A stretch of DNA of 64,000 bases from CADEDV01 sp036383515 (GTDB lineage Bacteria; Bacteroidota; Bacteroidia; Chitinophagales; Chitinophagaceae), in NCBI GenBank assembly GCA_036383515.1, contig DASVOE010000082.1:1-64000 (forward strand), in the 5' to 3' direction. Numbering within the stretch: position 1 is the first letter of the stretch; each line of letters begins with the position of its first letter. Under the pieces are notes generated by a model. The model was not told the origin of the DNA. It saw only the letters and a program-made list of their open reading frames with translations, and made no database searches. Shown here in pieces: positions 41,830-50,702 of the stretch. The position numbers were made by a program, and so were the translations under genes.

Positions 41830-42234
41830 ATGAAAAAACAAATCAACATTCTAATTGCTGATGATAACCAAATCATGCGGCAATCTTTGAAGCTGCTTAT
41901 TTCCGAAATGGAAAATGCTGTTCTAACGGGAGAAGCTACAAACGGGGAAGATGCCATAGCTTTGGCTGCGAAACTTTTGCCCGACGTCATCCTGATGGAC
42001 GTTAATATGTCACCTGTCAATGGATTTGAAGCCACCCGTAAAATATTGATAGAAACCCCGGATGCAAAAATCATCGGGGTTTCCTTACACCAGCGACCTT
42101 TGTATACCCGAAATATGCTGAGCCTGGGTGCAAAAGGTTATGTAGCTAAAAGTGCACCCCACCAGGAAGTTATTGAGGCGATTAACACAGTGGCTTCAGG
42201 AGGGAAATATGTCAGCAAAGACATCGAAGAATAA
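41830..42234 (+). CDS. Stand-alone receiver-domain response regulator
   Basis: A 134-residue CheY-like protein. The acidic pair is at residues 11-12 (IADDNQ), phospho-accepting Asp57 lies in VILMDVNM, the Thr/Ser position is in IIGVSLH and Lys lies in GYVAKSAP. It ends soon after the receiver fold, without the LuxR-type output domain that usual partners of HisKA_3 kinases carry. Nothing in the following 180 bases restores one. It either relays phosphate to another regulator or is a shortened regulator. It is the likely partner of the propeller kinase upstream. Confidence 0.88.
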   Translation: MKKQINILIADDNQIMRQSLKLLISEMENAVLTGEATNGEDAIALAAKLLPDVILMDVNMSPVNGFEATRKILIETPDAKIIGVSLHQRPLYTRNMLSLGAKGYVAKSAPHQEVIEAINTVASGGKYVSKDIEE

Positions 42235-42390
42235 GGTCTGAATTAGGGTTACAAGACTCAATAGTTTATAACAAAGAACAACTGATCCCGAAATTCCTAA
42301 CCCCTGCATTTACCGCTACGGAAATCAATATAATAAATATCCAATGCCTGCGAATACAATATGTAAACCGTAGCACTCATAAAAATATAA

Positions 42391-42414
42391 AAAGCGAGAA
42401 AAATTTCTCGCTTT
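42391..42414 (-). terminator. Terminator of the tRNA gene
   Basis: AAAGCGAGAAA and TTTCTCGCTTT are exact complements separated by two bases. On the minus strand a T-rich run follows (TTTATATTTTT), directly after the tRNA 3' end. Confidence 0.8.
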
Positions 42415-42417
42415 GTG

Positions 42418-42491
42418 TGATCCGGATTGGATTCAAACCAATGACCTATTGCTTAGAAGGCAATTGCTCTATTCAACTGAGCTACCGGACC
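42418..42491 (-). tRNA. tRNA-Arg (anticodon UCU)
   Basis: A 74-base cloverleaf on the minus strand. Acceptor GGTCCGG pairs with CCGGATC (one G-U). The D arm is GCTC...GAGC, the anticodon arm ATTGC-CTTCTAA-GCAAT with anticodon TCT, the T arm ATTGG-TTTGAAT-CCAAT and the discriminator base A. It reads AGA and AGG-type Arg codons. CCA is not encoded. A terminator follows. Confidence 0.95.
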
Positions 42492-42550
42492 TCAGTATTA
42501 AAGAGCGGCAAAGATAATTTTTTTTAGCTTGCAGCCAAAGGCAATTAATA

Positions 42551-43222
42551 ATGGATGTAAAAATAGAACCGGGCTGGAAAGAAATATTAAAAGATGAGTT
42601 TTCAAAACCTTATTTTCAACAGATCGTATTGCACCTGAAAACAGAGAAATCGCAGCACAAGGTGATCTATCCTCCGGGTCCACTTATCTTCAATGCCTTT
42701 AATACTACCCCGATCGATAAAGTAAAAGTGGTGATACTGGGACAGGATCCTTATCATGGCGCCGGCCAGGCGCATGGATTATGTTTTTCTGTACAAAACG
42801 GTGTGCCTCCTCCCCCTTCATTGATTAATATTTATAAAGAACTGCATGATGATATTGGCATCAGCATTCCTACTCATGGCAACCTTACGCACTGGGCAGA
42901 ACAGGGAGTGTTTTTATTAAATGCTTCGCTGACGGTGAGAAGTGGTGAACCTATGAGTCATGCAAAGATCGGCTGGGCTATCTTTACTGATACCGTGATT
43001 AAAAAAATATCAGCCACCAAAAAGCATGTTGTTTTTATGTTATGGGGGAAATTTGCACAGGAGAAGAGAGTATTGATCGACGAAACAAAACATTTAATAC
43101 TACGATCTGTTCACCCTTCTCCTCTTTCAGCACATGCAGGATTTTTTGGCAGCAAACATTTTTCAAAAGCAAATGCCTGGTTAGTGAGCAAAGGGATTGA
43201 CCCGGTAGATTGGAGTTTGTAG
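42551..43222 (+). CDS. ung: Uracil-DNA glycosylase
   Basis: A 223-residue family-1 uracil-DNA glycosylase, which removes uracil from DNA in base-excision repair. Motif A GQDPYHGAGQAHGLCFSV holds the catalytic Asp66. PPPPSLINIYKEL is the minor-groove (proline) loop. LLNASLTVR contains the uracil-binding Asn. The C-terminal HPSPLSAHAGFFGSKHFSKAN is the leucine/minor-groove intercalation loop with catalytic His. Normal length, starts at ATG. It leads a short plus-strand run with the acetyltransferase and plsC. Confidence 0.97.
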   Translation: MDVKIEPGWKEILKDEFSKPYFQQIVLHLKTEKSQHKVIYPPGPLIFNAFNTTPIDKVKVVILGQDPYHGAGQAHGLCFSVQNGVPPPPSLINIYKELHDDIGISIPTHGNLTHWAEQGVFLLNASLTVRSGEPMSHAKIGWAIFTDTVIKKISATKKHVVFMLWGKFAQEKRVLIDETKHLILRSVHPSPLSAHAGFFGSKHFSKANAWLVSKGIDPVDWSL

Positions 43223-43241
43223 GAGTGAATAGTGAATGCCA
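43223..43241 (+). repeat. Short post-stop repeat TGAATAGTGAATGG, copy 2
   Basis: GAGTGAATAGTGAATGCC begins one base after the ung stop codon. Confidence 0.5.
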
Positions 43242-43271
43242 ATCGATATTATACAAGTAGAAAAATAAAAT

Positions 43272-43856
43272 ATGATACCTGCTGATCTTACATTGGAAAC
43301 CAACAGGGCTATATTACGGCCATTAAATGTCACCGACTATACTATATTTCTTGAATTAGCAAAGCAAGATGCGGAGATGTGGCAATATTTCTCACTTAAC
43401 CTGGGTGATGAAAAGCAGCTGCAAAAATGGTTTGAGATCGCTTTTTCCGATAAGGCGGCTAACACAAGAAGGCCCTTTACGATTATTGATAAGCAAACCG
43501 GGAAGATCGGTGGCAGCAGTAGTTTGGGAAATATTTCTATGTATGACCTGCGGGCTGAGATCGGGTGGAGCTGGCTGGGCAAAGATTTTCGGAGTACGGG
43601 CCTAAACCGTCATGCCAAGTATGCGATGATGAAATATGCTTTCGAAGAATTGAATTTTGAACGGATCGAATTCAAAACAGATGTACAAAATGCAAGAGCA
43701 AGACAAGGGTTAAAAAATGTAGGTGGTATTGAAGAGGGCATTCTGCGCAGTCATATGAAGATGTGGAATAACCGCCGCCGCACTTCTATCTATTATAGTG
43801 TATTAAAAGATGAATGGGCCGGATTGAAAGAAATTTTATTCAAAGGATTTGATTAA
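43272..43856 (+). CDS. GNAT family N-acetyltransferase (RimJ/RimL-like)
   Basis: A 194-residue acetyl-CoA-dependent acetyltransferase. The N-terminus LETNRAILRPLNVTDYTIFLEL is the usual RimL-type opening. Strand 4 GKIGGSSSLGNISMYDLRAEIGW precedes the acetyl-CoA loop (LGKDFRSTGLNRHAKYAMMKYAFEEL, an altered Q/RxxGxG/A). The ERIEFKTDVQNARARQGLKNVGG segment is the family's N..S/A..A..K..GF-type region. The target is unknown. plsC starts directly after the stop codon, so the two are co-transcribed. Confidence 0.88.
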   Translation: MIPADLTLETNRAILRPLNVTDYTIFLELAKQDAEMWQYFSLNLGDEKQLQKWFEIAFSDKAANTRRPFTIIDKQTGKIGGSSSLGNISMYDLRAEIGWSWLGKDFRSTGLNRHAKYAMMKYAFEELNFERIEFKTDVQNARARQGLKNVGGIEEGILRSHMKMWNNRRRTSIYYSVLKDEWAGLKEILFKGFD

Positions 43857-44591
43857 ATGAAGATGATTAAAAATATACTGGGACGAGTTTTTGCCTTTTG
43901 GGCCCTGATTGTTTTTGTGGTTACTATGTTGCTGATCTATATCCCATTTTTAATAACGGGTTTATGGAAAGAACCCAGGCGAACGGTTTTATTTATACAG
44001 TTATCCCGCACCTGGATGAAAGTTTTTTTTACATTGAGTGGGGTTCGCCGGATATTCAAAGGCAAAGAACATTTTAAAAAAGGTGAAAATTACATCGTCG
44101 TATGCAATCACAATACATTCATGGATGTGCCGCTTTCTTCACCCGGCATTCCCGGTGGCAATAAAACAATCGCTAAAATGGAAATGGCAAAGATCCCTTT
44201 GTTTGGTATCATGTATCAAAGGGGCAGTGTGCTGGTAGACCGTAAAAGTGAAGAGAGCAGGAAAAGCAGTTTCACAAGAATGAAAGAAGTGCTGGCCATG
44301 GGATTGCACATGTGTATCTATCCCGAAGGAACGAGAAACAAAACCAACGAACCACTGCAACGGTTTCATGATGGTGCATTTAAATTAGCTAAAGATTCAG
44401 GTCATGCTGTTTTACCAGCTGTCATCTTTTATACTAAAATAGTGTTGCCGCTTCATAAAACTTTTTACTTCTGGCCGCATAAAGTGGAGATGCATTTTTT
44501 GAAACCTATTTCGCCCGAGGGATTAACGGTGGACCAATTGAAAGAGAAAGTTTTTATAACGATGAGAGATTATTATGTTAGCGGCAAGTAG
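43857..44591 (+). CDS. plsC: 1-acyl-sn-glycerol-3-phosphate acyltransferase
   Basis: A 244-residue membrane-bound acyltransferase of phospholipid synthesis, converting lysophosphatidate to phosphatidate. An N-terminal hydrophobic helix (ALIVFVVTMLLIYIPFLITGLW) precedes the catalytic NHxxxxD motif (NHNTFMD), the KxE/MAKIPLFG acceptor segment, the glycerol-phosphate binding YPEGTRN motif and the late VLPAVIF strand. Normal length. It follows the acetyltransferase gene without a gap. Confidence 0.9.
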   Translation: MKMIKNILGRVFAFWALIVFVVTMLLIYIPFLITGLWKEPRRTVLFIQLSRTWMKVFFTLSGVRRIFKGKEHFKKGENYIVVCNHNTFMDVPLSSPGIPGGNKTIAKMEMAKIPLFGIMYQRGSVLVDRKSEESRKSSFTRMKEVLAMGLHMCIYPEGTRNKTNEPLQRFHDGAFKLAKDSGHAVLPAVIFYTKIVLPLHKTFYFWPHKVEMHFLKPISPEGLTVDQLKEKVFITMRDYYVSGK

Positions 44592-44620
44592 TGAATAGTG
44601 AATGGTGTCCTGTGAGTAGT
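44588..44620 (+). repeat. Short post-stop repeat TGAATAGTGAATGG, copy 3
   Basis: AGTAGTGAATAGTGAATGGTG overlaps the plsC stop codon. A diverged GTGAGTAGTAAG follows, as in copy 1. Confidence 0.5.
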
Positions 44621-44677
44621 AAGTCAGCATCAACTATTCTTCGCCTTTTTACTTTAGAATCTTGACTTTTATTTCCC

Positions 44678-47401
44678 CTAATAACTATTAAACGATCTTG
44701 TCCTGTTGATCCGCAGATCCTGCAGCACGCCGGCTTTGGGACTGATACTTAAATTGAAGTAGCGATACAACCCGATCGGCGTTACATTAATCGACATTTG
44801 CCAGCAATGCATCTCCCGGGATATAGACATGTTGAAGGTTTGAATAACCTTGGTGTCAAAATCATAATAGCCACCTAAACTAAAATTCCACTTGGGTGTA
44901 AGATTAAAACTTCCGTTGAAGTTGATATTCGAGCTGAATTTTTTATCAAAGCCACTATAATCAGTTCTTCGTTGTTCATAAAAATTCAATGAATAAGATA
45001 AACTTACCTGCCATGGAATATTGAAGTCAACAAACTCGGAAGGGTTTTGCCGTGCATACTCGAGCAATCGTTGCTGATCCGCTCGTAGTTCCGGGCTATC
45101 GAGGTTCTGCTTAATCTGTTCTTTTTGTTTTTTATCTTTTTCTTCGTCTTTGGGTTTGCTCTGGAAACTGGTGCTTATTGAAATACTACCTGAACTCAAA
45201 CGGCCCGGGGAGAATGTTCCGCCAGACCATTTATATTTATCAATATCTCTCCCCAACGAATCGCTTTTATACGGATTCAATACTCCCTGGGCACTTATAC
45301 TTATTTTTTCAAACAGGTTAGTACGGAAATAAAGATTGAAGTAATCGAGTTTCAAGCTATCTCTTAAAAAATTATACCCGGTGGAAAATCCATAGCCATC
45401 AATAAGCCGGATCTTTTTAAACTTATCTTCCCCGGTAGTATCTTTATTCCTCACTTTCATCTCGAGGTTATTATCGAGTGTAAAGCTCAGGCCTCCTGTT
45501 TTGCCTTCACTATAACCACTATAAATAGCTCCTTCAAATTCACTGATGCGACCTATATAACCGGGATAGATGGTATCCGTATAAAAATGTTTGCTTGACA
45601 GATCGGGTTTGTAATTCATGCTGAGCGAGGGTCTGACCACATGACGGATAGCTACGATCCTCGAATTTTTAAATTGATACGTTCCGTAAAGCGCCGTATT
45701 AAAACTCAAACTGAATTGCGCTGTCTGGTCAATAAAAAATCCTTTGGTAATAGTTGTATCTAATTTTTGTGTAGCTGTATTCCATTTCTTTCTTACTTTT
45801 TGTTGTATCCACACCTGTGAATAAGAAACGGAAGGAGCCACCATCAATGCGCCTCCAAACAAGGGGGGTAGTGAAACGCTGATCGGCACACTATGCTGGG
45901 CACCCCATTGCAGGGTATCGATCAGGTCTTTAAAACGGACAGCGGTATCATAAAAGGAAAACTGGTTCCTGAAACTACCGTTATATCCAATGCCTAATTT
46001 TTCATACCACTTTTCACTGCCTGCAAAATCTTTACGCTGGAAGGGATAGATCGTACTCACTGTAAATCCTGCATCAGGTAAACTGACATTGATGAGCCGG
46101 GTAAAATTATTTTGGTTATGATTAGCACTTAATGTAAGGTTGAAAGGTTTATCCTTCCATGTTTTTGAATAAGCGACAGAAGAACCTAACTGGTTCTGGA
46201 AATTACGTTGCGGGCTATTGGTTACAAACTGGTTGAATTTTGTTGACCCCGCATTTACATTGGCTGAAAAAGTAGTGCCCGGTCTTGCCCGGCTATCCAC
46301 ACTATGACTCCAGGTAACAAAATAACTTTTGTTGCTGAGGAAATCGGGATCACCTTTAAAATTTTGCTTCGTGCTTTGTACACTCATATTAAAAGACCCA
46401 CCAAAGCGGTATCTTTTTCTATAAGTTGGATTCAGGTTGGCCGACCATCCTCCATACGAATAAATATTGCCATATAATTTTGCATCCCAATAATCATTCA
46501 GCACTTGATAATAACCCAACCCCTCTAATCCCAAACCCATTTGCTCATTGGTAACAAACTGCGGCGGCAGCAAACCGGAATGACGTCCCTGGCTCAGTGG
46601 ATAAAAGCCAAAAGGTAATATTATAGGCACAGGTACTCCTTCAAATTCCGGATGTGCCGGACCAGAAACTGCCAGTTTCTTGTTGATCACTTTCATCTTT
46701 TCCGTAATAAATGCAAAGTGTGGCTCGTCCAGGTTACAGGTGGTGAAACGTACTTTTTTCAGGAAGGTGGTATTGGCATCAATTTTTTTACTCTCCTGGG
46801 CATTCAGAAAAAACTCGCCCTGGTTGGTATATGTGTTTTTTGTGAGACCACGTTGTGTTTTAAAATTGAAACGAATGGTATCGCTTTCAAAGTTTGATTC
46901 TCCCTGTTTAAAGTTGGCTTTCTCCAGCACTACTCCCAAACTGTCTTTTGAATTAACGGCCGTTAATATCTGTGTTACCTGGTCTATTTCTACAGTAGGT
47001 GCCGTAAGAGTGATATCTTTATAATCTGTTTTTGTTTTGCCATAGAGGATGATCTTTTTATCAACGATTAATACTACCACTGAATCTTCTGCCTCATACT
47101 TCACCGGTGCATCCAGCGAATCTTTAGAAAGTTTTAAATAAAAAGTATCGGTAACCTGCACTGTTTTTGAACTATCTCTGCCGTCTAAATGTGAAGTGTC
47201 AGATGAAGTAACAAGTAAGTTGGTGCTATCTTTTTTGAATTTCGGTTTGGTGGTATCTTTCTGCTGGTATGTTAAAGGACTGTAAAACATTTTACCGGAT
47301 ACACCATTCGCTGTAGCTTTCCACGTTACTGTGCAGAGTAACACAGCCGTAAACAAAGCGCAGAACAGGTATTTTGGTCTAATTTTGTGCAGTTGCTTCA
47401 T
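44678..47401 (-). CDS. LptD-like LPS assembly outer-membrane protein
   Basis: From the ATG at 47401 the product has 907 residues and a signal peptide (MKQLHKIRPKYLFCALFTAVLLCTV...ATA). The longer frame to 47455 lacks a signal at its start. After a Ser/Asp-rich linker comes an OstA/LptA-like beta-jellyroll (KYEAEDSVVVLIVDKKIILYG, APTVEIDQVTQILTAVNSKD, GESNFESDTIRFNFKTQRG). A long beta-barrel follows, with the conserved junction PVPIILPFGFYPLSQGRHSG. This is the Bacteroidota form of LptD, the outer-membrane lipopolysaccharide translocon. The partner-like OstA protein is encoded at 50703. It is divergent from the amidase genes. Confidence 0.9.
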   Translation of the reverse strand: MKQLHKIRPKYLFCALFTAVLLCTVTWKATANGVSGKMFYSPLTYQQKDTTKPKFKKDSTNLLVTSSDTSHLDGRDSSKTVQVTDTFYLKLSKDSLDAPVKYEAEDSVVVLIVDKKIILYGKTKTDYKDITLTAPTVEIDQVTQILTAVNSKDSLGVVLEKANFKQGESNFESDTIRFNFKTQRGLTKNTYTNQGEFFLNAQESKKIDANTTFLKKVRFTTCNLDEPHFAFITEKMKVINKKLAVSGPAHPEFEGVPVPIILPFGFYPLSQGRHSGLLPPQFVTNEQMGLGLEGLGYYQVLNDYWDAKLYGNIYSYGGWSANLNPTYRKRYRFGGSFNMSVQSTKQNFKGDPDFLSNKSYFVTWSHSVDSRARPGTTFSANVNAGSTKFNQFVTNSPQRNFQNQLGSSVAYSKTWKDKPFNLTLSANHNQNNFTRLINVSLPDAGFTVSTIYPFQRKDFAGSEKWYEKLGIGYNGSFRNQFSFYDTAVRFKDLIDTLQWGAQHSVPISVSLPPLFGGALMVAPSVSYSQVWIQQKVRKKWNTATQKLDTTITKGFFIDQTAQFSLSFNTALYGTYQFKNSRIVAIRHVVRPSLSMNYKPDLSSKHFYTDTIYPGYIGRISEFEGAIYSGYSEGKTGGLSFTLDNNLEMKVRNKDTTGEDKFKKIRLIDGYGFSTGYNFLRDSLKLDYFNLYFRTNLFEKISISAQGVLNPYKSDSLGRDIDKYKWSGGTFSPGRLSSGSISISTSFQSKPKDEEKDKKQKEQIKQNLDSPELRADQQRLLEYARQNPSEFVDFNIPWQVSLSYSLNFYEQRRTDYSGFDKKFSSNINFNGSFNLTPKWNFSLGGYYDFDTKVIQTFNMSISREMHCWQMSINVTPIGLYRYFNLSISPKAGVLQDLRINRTRSFNSY

Positions 47402-47411
47402 GAGGTAGCAA

Positions 47412-47446
47412 CAAAAGTAAATGTTTATCCATCTGCCACCTATCAA
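47412..47446 (-). promoter_or_regulatory. Possible promoter of the LptD-like gene
   Basis: CAAAAGTA at 47412-47419 reads TACTTTTG on the minus strand, an exact TAnnTTTG box. CAA at 47444-47446 (TTG) is 24 bases upstream. Transcription would start within a few bases of the ATG. Confidence 0.4.
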
Positions 47447-47499
47447 TGAGCGCAAACAATTTGTGAAGATTCAGAAAATCCATTAAAAAAAGAAAGATC

Positions 47500-48531
47500 A
47501 TGATCAGGCGAACCATTGTATTTTTTCTAATTGTATCATTTAGTGTTGTCTTATTTTCTTTTTCAGAGAATGGCCCCGCCATTACTACTGTTGATAGCGG
47601 GATAAAACAAAAGGTCATTAAGACCATTGTTATCGATGCAGGTCATGGCGGCAGTGATGTTGGCGCTAAAGGTGCTTACTCTTATGAAAAAAATATCTGC
47701 CTTGACATTGCTCTCAAGCTGGAAAAGATAATGGCCAAAGAGTTACCGGGTGTAAAACTATTGCAAACAAGAACCACAGACTCCTATCCTGCTCTACATA
47801 CCCGTGCCAATTTTGCCAATTCTAATAAAGGCGATCTTTTTCTTTGCATACATGTAAATGCAGCTCCTCCCAAGCACCATTCGGAACGTACCGGTTATAA
47901 AACGGTAGTTTCTTATACAGGTAAAGGCAAAAAGAAAAAGAAAATAACACGAAAAGTTCCGCAGTACCGGACCTGGACCACTCCCAATCCTGCTAAAGGA
48001 ACAGAGACTTATATCTGGGGGGCGCATAAGAATGATGATAAAGAAGTAGCAATGCGTGAAAATGCACCCATGCTGAGTGAAGATAATTTTCAGGCTAACT
48101 ATGGCGATATCGATCCCAACTCTCCTGAGTTTATTGCTTTGTCATTAATCAAAACAAAACAATTTTTTAAACGTAGTGCTACGCTGGCTGGTTTTGTGCA
48201 GGATGAATTTGCACAGATTGGTCGCATCGACCGAGATGTTCGCCAGCGCAGTGTGGGTATATGGGTATTGCAGGCTACTGCGATGCCAAGTATACTTGTA
48301 GAAACGGGCTATATTACCAACCGTAGCGAAGAGGATTACCTGAATAGTAATGCAGGCCAGCAAGAACTCGCTGAATGCATAACCCGTGCTGTAAAAACAT
48401 ATATCAGCTGGCTGGAAAAACAACAGCAACAATCAGATAATGCCAATAATAATACGGGTGGCAACAACAACAGCACCAAAGCTTTCCTGGAAGCCGTTGA
48501 CAAAAAAGAAAAACAGAAGAAGGGTTTTTAA
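47500..48531 (+). CDS. N-acetylmuramoyl-L-alanine amidase (Amidase_3), copy 1
   Basis: A 343-residue zinc amidase that cuts the bond between N-acetylmuramate and the peptide stem. Signal peptide at residues 1-22. Zinc and catalytic motifs are IDAGHGGSD, the early Glu region (YEKNICLDIALKL), FLCIHVNAAP and the final LVETGYITNRSEED with catalytic Glu. A Lys-rich insert (GKGKKKKKITRKVPQYRTW) separates the third and fourth motifs. The C-terminus is a low-complexity Gln/Asn tail (KQQQQSDNANNNTGGNNNS) ending KKEKQKKGF. The next gene is a paralogue. Confidence 0.93.
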   Translation: MIRRTIVFFLIVSFSVVLFSFSENGPAITTVDSGIKQKVIKTIVIDAGHGGSDVGAKGAYSYEKNICLDIALKLEKIMAKELPGVKLLQTRTTDSYPALHTRANFANSNKGDLFLCIHVNAAPPKHHSERTGYKTVVSYTGKGKKKKKITRKVPQYRTWTTPNPAKGTETYIWGAHKNDDKEVAMRENAPMLSEDNFQANYGDIDPNSPEFIALSLIKTKQFFKRSATLAGFVQDEFAQIGRIDRDVRQRSVGIWVLQATAMPSILVETGYITNRSEEDYLNSNAGQQELAECITRAVKTYISWLEKQQQQSDNANNNTGGNNNSTKAFLEAVDKKEKQKKGF

Positions 48532-48587
48532 CGTTGGCCGCTTAATTTTACAGATATTGTATTCTTTTATCTAACCCGACAACCCGT

Positions 48588-49565
48588 ATGATAAGGATCG
48601 TATTACCCTGCTTATTGATTATTTCTTTTTTTTCCGCTAATTGGTGTGCAGCACAGGAAGCGCCCAAAAAAACTATTAAAACCATTGTCATTGACCCGGG
48701 TCATGGTGGGCTTGATCCCGGAGCTTCCGGTACATTTTCTACAGAAGCACAGGTAAGTCTTGCCGTATCCTTAAAATTGGGTAAAGCCATCGAAAAAGAA
48801 TTTCCTCATATCAAACAAGTTTTTACAAGAACAACGGATGTGCTTCCCGGCAATAAACCGAATAAGGATGCGGCCCTTCGCTATAGGGCGGATCTGGCCA
48901 ATTCATCGGGTGGTGATCTTTTTATTGCCGTGCATTGCAACTCTGCCGGAAGAAAAGCCGGTGGCTGGTATGCCCAACGGGTATCACATTATGTGACGGC
49001 TACCAAAAAAGTAAAAGTGAAAAAGAAATGGGTAACAAAAAAATATAAGAAGCCGGTGTATGAAACATATTGGGTAGAAAACCTGGTAAAGGGAACAGAA
49101 ACGTATATCTGGGCAGTGAATAAGAATGATGCAAAAGTGAATTCAATGTCTCAAACCAACAGTAATGAATATTATGGTGAAATTGACACAACATCCAATA
49201 TTGAATTACCAGATCCAAAAGACCCGGCTGAAAAAGCAAGGATGCTGATCTATACATTGAATTATTTCAGGAAAAGCCTCAACCTCGCCACTCTTATTGA
49301 AAAACAATTTGTGGATTCAGGACGGGTAAGCCGCGGTGTTAAACAAAGAAATGACAAAGGCATCTGGGTGTTGCAGGCTACCGGCATGCCAAGCATATTG
49401 GTAGAGATTGGGTTTATTTCCAATAAAGAAGAAGAAGCATATATAAACAGCGAAGAAGGGCAAAATACTATTGTTGCCAATATCGTCAATGCATTGAAGA
49501 CGTATATCAGCCATGCAGAGGGCAAAATAAAAGAACCTGCCAAAGCAGAACAAAAAGCTTTTTAA
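48588..49565 (+). CDS. N-acetylmuramoyl-L-alanine amidase (Amidase_3), copy 2
   Basis: A 325-residue paralogue of the preceding gene, 56 bases downstream. Signal peptide ends CAAQE. Motifs are IDPGHGGLDPGASG, FIAVHCNSAG and LVEIGFISNKEEE. It has the same kind of Lys-rich insert (KKVKVKKKWVTKKYKKPVYE). It lacks the Asn-rich tail and ends KAEQKAF. Tandem duplication of cell-wall amidases is plain; division of labour between them is not known. Confidence 0.93.
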   Translation: MIRIVLPCLLIISFFSANWCAAQEAPKKTIKTIVIDPGHGGLDPGASGTFSTEAQVSLAVSLKLGKAIEKEFPHIKQVFTRTTDVLPGNKPNKDAALRYRADLANSSGGDLFIAVHCNSAGRKAGGWYAQRVSHYVTATKKVKVKKKWVTKKYKKPVYETYWVENLVKGTETYIWAVNKNDAKVNSMSQTNSNEYYGEIDTTSNIELPDPKDPAEKARMLIYTLNYFRKSLNLATLIEKQFVDSGRVSRGVKQRNDKGIWVLQATGMPSILVEIGFISNKEEEAYINSEEGQNTIVANIVNALKTYISHAEGKIKEPAKAEQKAF

Positions 49566-49709
49566 TTCTATCTCAGCTTGCCATTAAATAACGGTGAGAC
49601 CTCCAACCAGGTGATATTACTTCGTTGTAAGATTTACTTTCCCTGCGTATACTTAACCGTTTAAAAATAAATAGCTAATTTGGAGGCTTATAAACGGAAA
49701 CCAATTGGC

Positions 49710-50690
49710 ATGAAGATCAGTAATGAAACTAAAGTCGGTCTATTATCTATCACAGCTCTTGTCTTGCTTATCATTGGCTTCAATTTTTTGAAAGGCAAGG
49801 ATATTTTCAACCGCAGCAAGAAAATCTACATGATATTCAATGATCTTAATGGCCTGACTAAATCGAACGAGGTTAAGATCAAAGGTTATGTCATTGGAAA
49901 AGTATACGACCTGGATGTGCGGGATAAAGATATGAATGGCATCGTGGCTACGATCAATCTCAGCCAGGACGTACATATTCCCAGCGATTCAAAAGCTGTT
50001 ATCTCCACTCCCCTTATCGGCTCTTCTTTTATCGGCATTGAAAAAGGCGTCTCTACTAAATTTCTTCAGGCAGGCGACACCTTAGAAACCCGGGTAGATG
50101 TGGGAATTTTTGATGATGTAAAATCGCAGGTCACTCCTACCCTTACAAAAGTGAGAGAAGGAATTGATTCATTAAAATTATTGCTGAGTAATGTGAATCG
50201 TTTATTCACGGATCAAACGAGAGCCAACTTACAGCAAACACTGGCCAACCTGAACAACACTTCCCGTTCGCTGAATACATTATTAAGTGCTGATGGTTCG
50301 CTTGCCAAAACGTTGAATAATGTAAGTGATATCACTGCGAATATGAAGAATAACAGTGATAGCATCAATGCCGTGATCAGTAATGCAAGGAAAGCAACGG
50401 CCAAACTGGCTAACCTCGAACTGCAACCCGTTATTGATTCGTTGACCGCTACGGTTTCCCGTCTTAAATCAGTGATAGCAAGAATTGATAGCAAGGACGG
50501 AACCTTAGGCGCCCTTATTAATGATAAATACCTGTACAATAAAATCACGGATGCCGTATTAAGTGCAGAGATACTTATTGATGACCTGCGGACCAACCCC
50601 AAACGCTACGTTAATTTGTCTATTTTTTCGAAAAAGGATAAGAACGGTCCGCTAACTTCGCCAGCGAAAAAAGATACAGTTCCGAAGTGA
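49710..50690 (+). CDS. MlaD/MCE family lipid-transport protein
   Basis: From the ATG at 49710 the protein has 326 residues; the frame from 49680 starts at TTG and adds ten residues. One N-terminal membrane helix (LLSITALVLLIIGFNFL) anchors an MCE domain (IYMIFNDLNGLTKSNEVKIKG, VIGKVYDLDV, STPLIGSSFIGIEKG). A long helical, Asn/Ser-rich region follows (LQQTLANLNNTSRSLNTLL). Such proteins bind lipids between the two membranes as part of an ABC lipid-transport system. The permease and ATPase genes are not in the window. It lies between the amidases and the OstA gene. Confidence 0.9.
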   Translation: MKISNETKVGLLSITALVLLIIGFNFLKGKDIFNRSKKIYMIFNDLNGLTKSNEVKIKGYVIGKVYDLDVRDKDMNGIVATINLSQDVHIPSDSKAVISTPLIGSSFIGIEKGVSTKFLQAGDTLETRVDVGIFDDVKSQVTPTLTKVREGIDSLKLLLSNVNRLFTDQTRANLQQTLANLNNTSRSLNTLLSADGSLAKTLNNVSDITANMKNNSDSINAVISNARKATAKLANLELQPVIDSLTATVSRLKSVIARIDSKDGTLGALINDKYLYNKITDAVLSAEILIDDLRTNPKRYVNLSIFSKKDKNGPLTSPAKKDTVPK

Positions 50691-50702
50691 ACTGACTGAT
50701 GA

